Source: Methylophilus sp. 42
GTDB lineage: Bacteria; Pseudomonadota; Gammaproteobacteria; Burkholderiales; Methylophilaceae
Reading direction: 5' to 3'
Length of the DNA: 64,000 nucleotides
Assembly (NCBI RefSeq): GCF_000384155.1
Contig: NZ_KB913031.1
Span: 1,867,092 to 1,931,091 of the forward strand
The notes beneath the pieces were generated by a model. It worked only from the letters and a program-made list of their open reading frames with translations, was not told the DNA's origin and searched no databases. Within the stretch, counting starts at the first letter, position 1; each line of letters opens with the position of its first letter. Shown here one piece after another: positions 9,117 through 19,014 of this stretch. The translations under genes were made by a program, and so were the position numbers.

Positions 9117-10529
9117 TTAGCGCTCGGTTAGTGCGTAAGATTTAGCTTTTAACACTGGTTTTAATAAGTAGGACAGCACTGTTTTCTTGCCGGTCAAAAT
9201 ATCAACCTGTGCCACCATGCCCGGAATAATCGGCAAGTGGTCGCCCAGAGTATTCTGGTCTGTTCTTACCTTAACGACATAATATGCATTACCTTTATCG
9301 TCTATGGTGGAATCTGCTGCAATATCTTGCACCGAGCCATCCAAACTGCCATAAATGGTGTAATCATAGGCCGTCAGCTTGATCACCGCAGGCTGTTGCG
9401 GGCGAATAAACGCAATATCTTTGGTTTGTACTTTAGCCTCAATCACCAGCGCATCATCTGAAGGTACCACCTCCATGACTTCTTTTCCTGGCTGAATCAC
9501 GCCACCGACGGTGTTGTAATAAAGCTTGCTGACTTTGCCGTTGACCGGTGAGGTCAATGTCGATTGTTTCACTTTATCGGAAAGCGCAAGGCTGGATTGC
9601 GTCAGGCTATTGATTTTTGCTGTGGTTTCGTTCAAGTCGGTACGCACCTTGCTCATGAAAGACTGCTGCGCTTCTGATACTTTACGACGCGCTTCTGAAA
9701 TAGCCGCCGTCAAGCGCCCCATCTGCGCCGATGCCTGGTCGATATCGCCTTTGGCACGGTTAGCATCACGTTCCAGCCTCAATATCTCGATTTCTGAAAC
9801 CGCACCACTATTTAATAATGGTCGATTGGCAGCCAGCTCTTTACTGGTCGAATCATAGGTCTTAATAGCAACCTCTTTTTTAAACTGCACTTCTGACAGT
9901 TCGCGTTCACGTTGCGACAACTGGTCCCTGGCGATATTAATCTGTGAGTTCAGTTCGTCCCTGCCTGCATTAAACAGTTGCAACTCTTGCAAGTAGGTAT
10001 CAGGCGTTTTTTGCTGTACTTCGCTAGGCGGGTTAAAACTGCCACCATTCGCCAGTGCCTTCAGGCGTGCCTCTTTGGCCTTGAGTGACAAATACTGGCT
10101 TTCGTTCTCTTTTAACGATGAAATGGCCCGCGTTTCATCAATTTTAATCAAGGGCTGACCACGCTTAACAGTATCGCCTAGCTGCACCATGATATCGACC
10201 ACAATACCGCCATCCAAAGACTGCACCACCTGAATCTGGCGGGATGGAATCACACGACCTTCACCACGCGTCACCTCGTCGACCTTGGCCACACTGGCCC
10301 AGATAAGTAACACCAGCAGAATCGCTAAAATGCCGTACATAATCAATTTGGCATGCAACATGGTATCTTCTATCATCACATCATGTGCTTGCTCGGACCA
10401 TGTGCGTGCTTCAGCAGTCTCGGTTTTAATGACCTTGTCTACCAGCGCATGCACAGGCTTGCCGAGGCGCACCCAGATACTGTCTGGCTTGGTGACTTCA
10501 CCTAATTGATCGAATATTTTTTTTGCCAT
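9117..10529 (-). CDS. LapC-like type I secretion membrane fusion protein (HlyD family)
   Basis: The protein has 470 residues from the ATG at 10529, only 4 bp after the lapB-like stop. An upstream in-frame start would overlap lapB and has no homology support. There is a cytoplasmic N-terminus, a single membrane span near residues 63-83 (IMYGILAILLVLLIW), a biotinyl-lipoyl half motif (GEGRVIPSRQIQVVQSLDGG), a long coiled-coil region (about 125-310), and the usual HlyD C-terminal beta domain. It bridges the inner-membrane ATPase to the TolC-like pore for adhesin export. Confidence 0.95.
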   Translation of the reverse strand: MAKKIFDQLGEVTKPDSIWVRLGKPVHALVDKVIKTETAEARTWSEQAHDVMIEDTMLHAKLIMYGILAILLVLLIWASVAKVDEVTRGEGRVIPSRQIQVVQSLDGGIVVDIMVQLGDTVKRGQPLIKIDETRAISSLKENESQYLSLKAKEARLKALANGGSFNPPSEVQQKTPDTYLQELQLFNAGRDELNSQINIARDQLSQRERELSEVQFKKEVAIKTYDSTSKELAANRPLLNSGAVSEIEILRLERDANRAKGDIDQASAQMGRLTAAISEARRKVSEAQQSFMSKVRTDLNETTAKINSLTQSSLALSDKVKQSTLTSPVNGKVSKLYYNTVGGVIQPGKEVMEVVPSDDALVIEAKVQTKDIAFIRPQQPAVIKLTAYDYTIYGSLDGSVQDIAADSTIDDKGNAYYVVKVRTDQNTLGDHLPIIPGMVAQVDILTGKKTVLSYLLKPVLKAKSYALTER

Positions 10530-10533
10530 ATTG

Positions 10534-12678
10534 TTATCTCGCCTTACCCACTTTGCCGGCGCGCAGCGCAGCAGTGACGTCCTCTTTATTACCATCTGCG
10601 ACCACTTGACCAGAATCAATCACAATCAAACGCTCTGCCAGCTCTAACATGGCGTTACGGTGACTGATCACAACCATGGTTTTATCGGCAGTGGCTTCGG
10701 CGATGTTACGTTTTACAGTTTCCTCACCGGAGTGATCCATGGCACTGGTCGGTTCATCCAGCAATACAATTTGCGGCTGCGTCACAAACGCACGCGCAAT
10801 GCCCACGCCCTGACGTTGCCCCCCAGACAAAGTATCCCCGCGCTCGCCAACTTCCAGATCAAAGCCCTTCGGATGCGCATTCACAAACTCGGCAATACCG
10901 CCCACTTGTGCCGCCTGTAACACAGAGCGATCGTCAGCATGCGGATGGCGCAAAGTAATATTTTCACGTAACGAGCCATAAAACAAATGGTTATCTTGTT
11001 GCACGTAGCCAATGCTGCGGCGCAATTCCGCCGGGTCAATTTGCCGCGCATCAATACCATCAATCAGAATCGCGCCCTCAGTCGGCTGATACAAACCAAG
11101 AATCAGTTTGTTAATCGTCGTTTTGCCTGAACCCATGCGACCAATCAGGCCAACGTGCTCACCAGGACGAATCCTGAAAGAAATCCGGTTCAGGGCCAGC
11201 TCATCAGAGCCAGGATATTTAAAGGAAACATTCTTAAACTCGATTTCGCCCTTGAATGCCGGGCGAGACAAGAAGTTAACCCCTTTATTACGTTCCACCG
11301 GTTTACCCATCACTTCATCCAGTGACTTCAGGGAGGTCGCCGCCGTGTGATACTGCGTAAACAGGCCTGCGATTTGCGAAATAGGCGCCAAGCCACGGCT
11401 GGTCAACTGTGAGCAGGCAATCAAGCCACCCATGGTTAAATCGCCATTCGAGATCAAATACACGCCTAAAATCACAATGGCAACGCTAATAATCTGTTGC
11501 AAGGCATAGGTGCCATTGGTAATAGAAGATGACAGCAGTTTGAGTTTGCTACCCACCTCAGACAGGAACAGCGCGCTTTTCTCCCACTTGCCCTGCATCT
11601 GGCCCTCAACCCCCATAGACTTGACGGTTTCCAGCCCAACCAGGCTTTCAATCAAGGTCGCATTGCGCTGGGCGCTGGCACGGTACATGGTTTCTGAAAG
11701 ATCATGCATCTTGGTTTGCACGCTCAGCGAGTAAATCAACACAATGGCGCCACCAATCAATGCGGGCAACACCATATATGGACTAATCCATGCAATCACG
11801 ATCAGGAAAATAATGCCGAATGGCAGGTCAATCAATGTCACTACCGTGGCCGAGGTAATAAAATCACGCACACTTTCAAACGAGCGTAGATTAGAAGCAA
11901 ATGAACCGACCGAAGTTGGCTTGGCTTCATAGCGTGTGCCCAATACCTTTTCCATAATCTGTGCACTGAGCTTGACGTCAATACGGGCGCTGGCCCAGTC
12001 CAGAAAATAGGCGCGCATAGAGCGTAGTAGCAAATCGCCCAGGACAATCAACGCGACACCGATACCCAAAACCCACAAGGTTTCTACCGCTTTGTTAGGT
12101 ACCACCCTGTCATACACGTTCATGGTAAACAGCGGCATGGCCAAGGCAAAAATATTGATCAGCAATGCAGCGACCATCACATCGCGATAAATCCCTTTGT
12201 TTTCGGCCAATGTACCCCAGAACCAGTGGCGGACTTGCACCCGGCCCACTTCTGGCGTACGTGCATCAAACATAAAGGTTTGCTTGGTAATTAAGGCATA
12301 GCCAGTATATTCGGCAGCCAGATCAGCCAGACTCATGGTCACGGCATCGGGCGACAAGTCTGGAAACACTACTTGCGCGAAATGCTGGCTTTCATCGATT
12401 TTGATCAGTTGGCAAGCGCGGTGATTATTCAGCAGCAAGGTGACATCGGCCTGCGGTTGCAGCAGTGTCGCAATCGCTCCCTGCTTCACCACCACCTCCA
12501 GCCGCAAACGTTCAGCCGAGCGTTTGAACAACTCCGGATTAAGCTTGCCCCCTTCCAGCGGCAAACCGGAAGTTAAAGCATCACGCGTTGTGGCTAGTCG
12601 ATTATGGCGACAAATATAAAGGAGACACTCCAGCAGAGCGTCTTTTGCGGTTTGATTAAAATATGGCGTCGTTTCCAT
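10534..12678 (-). CDS. LapB-like type I secretion ABC permease/ATPase
   Basis: The protein has 714 residues. It has an N-terminal C39-like domain (about 1-135) without the catalytic Cys of true C39 peptidases, a six-helix ABC exporter membrane domain (about 160-450), and an ATPase domain with Walker A GRMGSGKTT (near 515), signature LSGGQRQ (near 617), Walker B IVLLDEPTS (near 638) and the switch His in VVISHRN. The inactive C39-like domain is the usual substrate-docking domain of RTX and LapA exporters. It powers adhesin export with the adaptor gene that follows. A 15-bp inverted repeat (12747-12793) lies between it and lapD. Confidence 0.95.
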   Translation of the reverse strand: METTPYFNQTAKDALLECLLYICRHNRLATTRDALTSGLPLEGGKLNPELFKRSAERLRLEVVVKQGAIATLLQPQADVTLLLNNHRACQLIKIDESQHFAQVVFPDLSPDAVTMSLADLAAEYTGYALITKQTFMFDARTPEVGRVQVRHWFWGTLAENKGIYRDVMVAALLINIFALAMPLFTMNVYDRVVPNKAVETLWVLGIGVALIVLGDLLLRSMRAYFLDWASARIDVKLSAQIMEKVLGTRYEAKPTSVGSFASNLRSFESVRDFITSATVVTLIDLPFGIIFLIVIAWISPYMVLPALIGGAIVLIYSLSVQTKMHDLSETMYRASAQRNATLIESLVGLETVKSMGVEGQMQGKWEKSALFLSEVGSKLKLLSSSITNGTYALQQIISVAIVILGVYLISNGDLTMGGLIACSQLTSRGLAPISQIAGLFTQYHTAATSLKSLDEVMGKPVERNKGVNFLSRPAFKGEIEFKNVSFKYPGSDELALNRISFRIRPGEHVGLIGRMGSGKTTINKLILGLYQPTEGAILIDGIDARQIDPAELRRSIGYVQQDNHLFYGSLRENITLRHPHADDRSVLQAAQVGGIAEFVNAHPKGFDLEVGERGDTLSGGQRQGVGIARAFVTQPQIVLLDEPTSAMDHSGEETVKRNIAEATADKTMVVISHRNAMLELAERLIVIDSGQVVADGNKEDVTAALRAGKVGKAR

Positions 12679-12746
12679 GGCAGATGACTTATTATTATCC
12701 TTATCCGAGTTAAACCAGTGACTGATTTACCGACTGTTGATTGTAT

Positions 12747-12793
12747 GGGGTGTTAAGCCATGTCAAAACGATGAGTATATGGCATAACACCCC
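12747..12793. promoter_or_regulatory. Long inverted repeat between lapD- and lapB-like genes
   Basis: GGGGTGTTAAGCCAT (12747-12761) and ATGGCATAACACCCC (12779-12793) form a 15-bp stem with one mismatch and a 17-nt loop. There is no T-run on the minus strand, so a classical terminator is unlikely. It could give differential mRNA stability, attenuation, or be an operator for the export genes. Confidence 0.6.
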
Positions 12794-12815
12794 GAAATTA
12801 CAAAAATTGACACTT

Positions 12816-14744
12816 TCACAGCGCACCAAACTGTAAGTTTTCCTGTACGAAGGGGCCAGTCACCGCCTCAATACCAATGGAATTCAAACTATCCAGCTCT
12901 TCCTGGCCCTGCACACCCTCTGCAATTGGCACAATCCCCATCGTGCGCACCATCATGCATAAACCGCGCATGAGTGATTGCTGCTGTGGCCGCAAATGAA
13001 TGTCGCGAATCAGTGACGCATCAAACTTGATGTAATCCAAGCCAAGTTCATGCAAATCACCCAATTGCGCCAGGCGGGTTGATACATGCTCCATGCCGAC
13101 CATGCAACCCAGGGATTTCGCCAGGTGCACAAATTCCTTAAATTTCACAAAGTCGCTAAATGCAGCCTCTTCCGAGACTTCAAAGCTTAATCGTGCTGGC
13201 GTTGTGATGCTGAGCATCAGGGATTGCAATTTATCCTTATATTCGTCGCTGCGCATGGCAGCTGCTGAGACATTCACACTGAGGCTGGCATTATTTTTCG
13301 TCAGCATATCGACAGCGTATTCCAGCGCCAACCCATCCAGTGTTTTAATCATATCAAGCTGGCTAGCCCAATCAATAAATGCGCCTGCAGCCAGCCATTG
13401 ATCCCCTTCATCAATATGCAAACGCAGCGGGCACTCGTAGTGATACAGTTGCTGATCGCGCTGCATGACCGGGTAGCAGGCCAGTTTGATCTGTTTTTGC
13501 TCAATGGCTTGCAAGAATTGCTCTTTCCATTGATTGAGGTAATTTTTTCTCGACGTGACAATACTGTTGGCATTCATCACCCGCATCGGCGTTGCTGCCT
13601 GATCTTCAGCCAAGTCTAGAATAAACTGCATCACACGATGAATATCGACAAAGTCATCGCCTTTTTTAGTTTTGGTATGTGTGACCACAAACTGGAACTG
13701 CAATAGCTGTTGTGCCGCATTCAGTTTTTCCAGCACCAGTTTCAGCTCAGTCGTGACGGCAAAATCATCCAATGGCTGGCGACTGAAAATACCGAACACG
13801 CCACCAGCCAGGCGGCCACACACCACATCCTGGTAATGGTCCATCTGTTGCTGTATGGCATCCCCCACCTTTTTAATCAACTGGTTGGTCATGCTGTAAC
13901 CCAATTGCTTATCAATGTCAGGCAAGTTGCGTAGTTGCACCAGAATCAACACGCCTTCGACAAACCCTTCATGCTTGAGGGCGACCGAAGCCGTATTGGT
14001 AAAATGTGACTGATTCATCAAGCCAGTCACTTCATCGTAGTTAATTTGCTGATTAAAGGTATTCAGGCGTTCAGATTCTGCCGTGACCATGGATTTAACA
14101 CGGTCAGACAGCGTATTCATGGTGCGCACCAGCTTCTGGAACTCTTCTGTCGCTGGCTCTTCGATGGTGATGTACTTGCGTTCGCCCAAGGCCTCGGCTT
14201 GTGCAATCACTTCGTCCAGCGGCCTCAGGATTTTCTTCAAGGAGAAACCAGAAACCACATAGCTCAGCAGCGCAACGATCAATGTCCACAACACAGCATG
14301 ACGTGAGGTTTCCCATAGTTGGTCATAGGCCAGTGACGGTTCGCTCTCCAGCTCCAGGGTGCCATATTGTTGCCAGCCGGACTGGATATTGGCCACGCCA
14401 GGCTGGATATTGACAGAAAACACCGACTGGAACCAGGCAGGTGCGATGGAGTGCGGATGGCGGTTCACCCGCTCGATCATCAGCTTGTTGTCCGGCGAAA
14501 TAATGGCAATGCGGCGATAGTGCCCCATATCAAACTGGGCGCTGATAATCAGCTCTACCGTGACATTGTCTTTCTGGATATTGGAAAGCGTAATCGCCAG
14601 CCCGTTGGCGTTATCGTTATTTTTCTTTTGCAGTTGCTCAGCCATGTAACGGTGATCGTCATAGACACCCAAAAACAGGCATCCTGCCGCCACCATTAAA
14701 ATAATGACAGAAATCGCAATGCGTATTTGTTTTACCAAAGACAT
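12816..14744 (-). CDS. LapD-like c-di-GMP receptor (degenerate GGDEF-EAL)
   Basis: The protein has 642 residues. An N-terminal membrane span (about 8-28) is followed by a periplasmic domain (about 30-150) of LapD/MoxY type, a second span (AVLWTLIVALLSYVVSGF), a HAMP helix, GGDEF and EAL domains. The GGDEF signature reads RLAGGVFG and the EAL signature reads YECPL, so both catalytic sites are lost. That is the hallmark of LapD as a c-di-GMP receptor rather than an enzyme. By homology, c-di-GMP binding to the EAL domain makes the periplasmic domain capture LapG. The lapG-like gene is directly upstream on the same strand. Confidence 0.93.
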   Translation of the reverse strand: MSLVKQIRIAISVIILMVAAGCLFLGVYDDHRYMAEQLQKKNNDNANGLAITLSNIQKDNVTVELIISAQFDMGHYRRIAIISPDNKLMIERVNRHPHSIAPAWFQSVFSVNIQPGVANIQSGWQQYGTLELESEPSLAYDQLWETSRHAVLWTLIVALLSYVVSGFSLKKILRPLDEVIAQAEALGERKYITIEEPATEEFQKLVRTMNTLSDRVKSMVTAESERLNTFNQQINYDEVTGLMNQSHFTNTASVALKHEGFVEGVLILVQLRNLPDIDKQLGYSMTNQLIKKVGDAIQQQMDHYQDVVCGRLAGGVFGIFSRQPLDDFAVTTELKLVLEKLNAAQQLLQFQFVVTHTKTKKGDDFVDIHRVMQFILDLAEDQAATPMRVMNANSIVTSRKNYLNQWKEQFLQAIEQKQIKLACYPVMQRDQQLYHYECPLRLHIDEGDQWLAAGAFIDWASQLDMIKTLDGLALEYAVDMLTKNNASLSVNVSAAAMRSDEYKDKLQSLMLSITTPARLSFEVSEEAAFSDFVKFKEFVHLAKSLGCMVGMEHVSTRLAQLGDLHELGLDYIKFDASLIRDIHLRPQQQSLMRGLCMMVRTMGIVPIAEGVQGQEELDSLNSIGIEAVTGPFVQENLQFGAL

Positions 14745-14862
14745 TTGAAAGCCCTCTTACTTTCCTGGGGGAGACCAGATAATGGCCCGCCGCTTGTGCA
14801 GGCTTTGACCATCAGCCTAGCATTAAGCCCCCATAATAACCACACCCCTAACAGGTTTTTAA

Positions 14863-15537
14863 TCATTCCAATCCATCCTGTCGCATACGCGTCAATACAT
14901 CACGCCATTTGGAGATATTGGAAGGCGAACCTGCCCGCATATTCGGGTTATTTGCTACGAATAACCCTTTATCATTAAAGCTGAATACTGGAGACAAATC
15001 ACCGCGCTTGGAGGCGGGCAATAATTCAAAATTGAGGTTATCAAGTACCAATGGATCGCTATTCGGCGTCGCATAATAGGTCAATACCATATGTGGACGA
15101 ATGGAACCGCTAGGCATGCGCGCCCGAACATAAGTCAGCCGTAACTTGTCTTGCGACACGCCCAGCTTTTTCAGCAAGGTATATTTGGCAATACTGAAGT
15201 CTTCACAGTCACCCGCCCCTTTGCCAAAGGTCTCTAGGGGGCTAGCCCAGTAATCTTCCATGCCCCACAAGGTAATATCATCCACAAACAACACGTGCTG
15301 ATTGGTAAAATCATTCACCATATGTACCTTGGTCATCTCGCTGGCACCGGCCACCTGGGCGAACATCTCATTCATGCGCATGACATTCTGGTAAGCCTCT
15401 TCGCCGTAGCGTTGCCTGACTTTTTCCAGCATGGCCAGCACATAGTCATCCGCCTGTATCTGCGACCATAGCAGGCACAGCCCCAGGCACAAGCCTGTCA
15501 GCAAGCGGACAAAAGATGAGTTTACGTGGCGTCTCAT
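14863..15537 (-). CDS. LapG-like periplasmic transglutaminase-fold cysteine protease
   Basis: The protein has 224 residues with an N-terminal signal peptide (about 1-30). The catalytic triad of bacterial transglutaminase-like cysteine proteinases is visible: C111 in GAGDCEDF, H149 in IRPHMV and D166 in LVLDNLN. LapG cleaves the N-terminus of LapA-type adhesins at a di-alanine and so releases biofilm cells; the matching PAAG site is in the adhesin of this window. It is the first gene of the minus-strand lap cluster. The 190-bp spacer to purB is divergent and must hold promoters for both directions. Confidence 0.94.
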   Translation of the reverse strand: MRRHVNSSFVRLLTGLCLGLCLLWSQIQADDYVLAMLEKVRQRYGEEAYQNVMRMNEMFAQVAGASEMTKVHMVNDFTNQHVLFVDDITLWGMEDYWASPLETFGKGAGDCEDFSIAKYTLLKKLGVSQDKLRLTYVRARMPSGSIRPHMVLTYYATPNSDPLVLDNLNFELLPASKRGDLSPVFSFNDKGLFVANNPNMRAGSPSNISKWRDVLTRMRQDGLE

Positions 15538-15610
15538 GTGAAATTCATTCCCAGTGAGCGATTATGTCACGGCTAAATCAAGCACAATTTACCAAACAAA
15601 GCGGTTTTAA

Positions 15611-17101
<1,491 letters not shown>

Positions 17102-17184
17102 ACCATAGTCTTTACCAAGTCGATTTGATCCGGGATTTTCTTGCTCATCATGTAAAACATCCCGCTTATGAACAGGCAGCACAC

Positions 17185-19014
17185 ATGTTGTACCGCTGCC
17201 TGCTCTGGGCAAACGCCACGTGCAAGCAGTTAATGCACCTGGCACTGACTTTGACAGCACTAACCCTGATGTTGCTGACTACCACCTGTCAGGCTCAAGA
17301 TAGTCCTTGGTTTGACGTCAAACCAGGCAACAGCTACCAGACACGCTTCTCACTTGCTAACGACGCAAGCGCCGAAGACACTTCGGCCTTGCGTGAGCTG
17401 CTGCAAAAACACCTGACCATACACGAAGCCATGCAAAACCCGCGCATGAACGACAATGAATGGCGCCGGCTAGTACAAAAAACACCACAGGAAATCGCTG
17501 ACCTGCTGGCAACCGAAGGCTATTTCAAAACAAAAACCATTAGTGTGCAACCAACCGCCAATCTGGCCGAATTCCATATCAAGCTGCCACCACAAGCCAA
17601 AGTGAGTCAGGTCAACGTAGCCATCACTGGCGAAATCCAGCAAGCCAGCCATCAGTCGACATTGGAAGCCGCCCAGAAAAGCTGGCCACTGCCCGTCAAC
17701 AGCCCCTTTACCCAGCAAGCCTGGAGTACGGCCAAACGCGAATTACTGGCGACATTGCTGCGCGCAGAATTCCCCAATGCCAGAATCACCACGTCACAAG
17801 CCATGGTCAATCCGCAAACACAAGCGGTGTTGATTACGCTGGCAATGGATTCCGGTCCTGCAGTACGCATTGGTGAAGTCCGTATTCACGGATTGCAGCA
17901 CTACCAAGAGTCACTGGTGCGCCCGCTTAATACGCTAAAAACCGGCGCGCCCTATCGCCAGGCAGATTTACTCACGTTGCAAAACAGTTTTATGGCCACC
18001 GGCAAATTTCGCTCGGTAGATGTCGTTGCCAAAACCGAAGCACTCAATGCCGATCATAGTGCCGACATAGACGTGACCGTGCACGAAATGGAACAAAATA
18101 CCTTTCGCATTGGTACAGGCGCCAGCACCAACACTGGCGCCCGTATTGTATTTAACTACACCGACCGCAACCTGTTTGACCGTGGTTTGCTGTGGGATAG
18201 CAGCTTGCGGCTGGAACAGCGTCTACAAGCTGTCACCTCTAATATCACTTTCCTCACTGATGATAAAGGCTACCGGGACAGCATCCAGAATAGCGTCACA
18301 CGCACAGACCTCGAAGGCCAAATCACTACCGCCGTACAAAACGGTGTACGTCGTTACTGGGGTCAACCTAGTATTTTTGAACAATATATAGGGGCCAATT
18401 TACTATATGAATTCTTGACCGTGGATGGTGAATCTTCGCAATTCAACAAAGCCGCGACGCTGGCCTATGGCCTGAATATGCGCAAGCTGGATCATCCGCT
18501 GGCGCCCACTAAAGGCTGGATTTTAAATACCCAGTTCCAACTGGCCCCTTTGGACAAGTTGTCAGATGGTCGTTTTCTGCAATCGCAAGCCCGGTTACAG
18601 GCGTTTTATCCACTGACGCAATCCACACAATGGCTGGGCCGTATCGAAGTGGGCTCGGTCACCGGCGCGCGCAGTGTGCCAGCCACTTATTTATTCAGGG
18701 CTGGTGGCGACCAATCCGTGCGTGGCTATGCCTTCCAGTCACTGGGTGTCAAAGAAGCCGATGCCATTGTTGGTGGCCGTGTGCTACTCACCGGCAGCAG
18801 CGAAGTCGTGCAGTGGCTGACCTCATCCTGGGGCGCAGCCATATTTGTCGACTTCGGCAACGCCGCCAATAGCTGGAAAGATTATGACCCGGCCTTGGGC
18901 TATGGCCTGGGTGTGCGCTGGCGCAGCCCGATTGGCCCGGTAGGCGTCGATGTCGCCTATGGTGAAGAAACCAAAGAATATCGTTTGCACTTTAACCTGG
19001 GCGTGAATTTCTGA
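17185..19014 (+). CDS. tamA: TamA-like Omp85-family outer-membrane assembly factor
   Basis: About 609 residues from the ATG at 17185. A TTG at 17125 or the ATG at 17233 are alternative starts; the segment MHLALTLTALTLMLLTTTCQAQ looks like the secretion signal. POTRA-like repeats span roughly residues 60-310 and a C-terminal surface-antigen (Omp85) beta barrel spans 310-609, ending in aromatic Phe (LHFNLGVNF). With TamB it helps insert proteins and move phospholipid to the outer membrane. Its stop overlaps the tamB ATG (ATGTGA-type junction at 19014), so the two are translationally coupled. Confidence 0.9.
   Translation: MLYRCLLWANATCKQLMHLALTLTALTLMLLTTTCQAQDSPWFDVKPGNSYQTRFSLANDASAEDTSALRELLQKHLTIHEAMQNPRMNDNEWRRLVQKTPQEIADLLATEGYFKTKTISVQPTANLAEFHIKLPPQAKVSQVNVAITGEIQQASHQSTLEAAQKSWPLPVNSPFTQQAWSTAKRELLATLLRAEFPNARITTSQAMVNPQTQAVLITLAMDSGPAVRIGEVRIHGLQHYQESLVRPLNTLKTGAPYRQADLLTLQNSFMATGKFRSVDVVAKTEALNADHSADIDVTVHEMEQNTFRIGTGASTNTGARIVFNYTDRNLFDRGLLWDSSLRLEQRLQAVTSNITFLTDDKGYRDSIQNSVTRTDLEGQITTAVQNGVRRYWGQPSIFEQYIGANLLYEFLTVDGESSQFNKAATLAYGLNMRKLDHPLAPTKGWILNTQFQLAPLDKLSDGRFLQSQARLQAFYPLTQSTQWLGRIEVGSVTGARSVPATYLFRAGGDQSVRGYAFQSLGVKEADAIVGGRVLLTGSSEVVQWLTSSWGAAIFVDFGNAANSWKDYDPALGYGLGVRWRSPIGPVGVDVAYGEETKEYRLHFNLGVNF

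Noticed and set aside
10534-12678. Active bacteriocin-type C39 peptidase exporter
   Set aside because: The N-terminal domain lacks the catalytic Cys motif, and the neighbours are Lap adhesin genes rather than bacteriocin genes.
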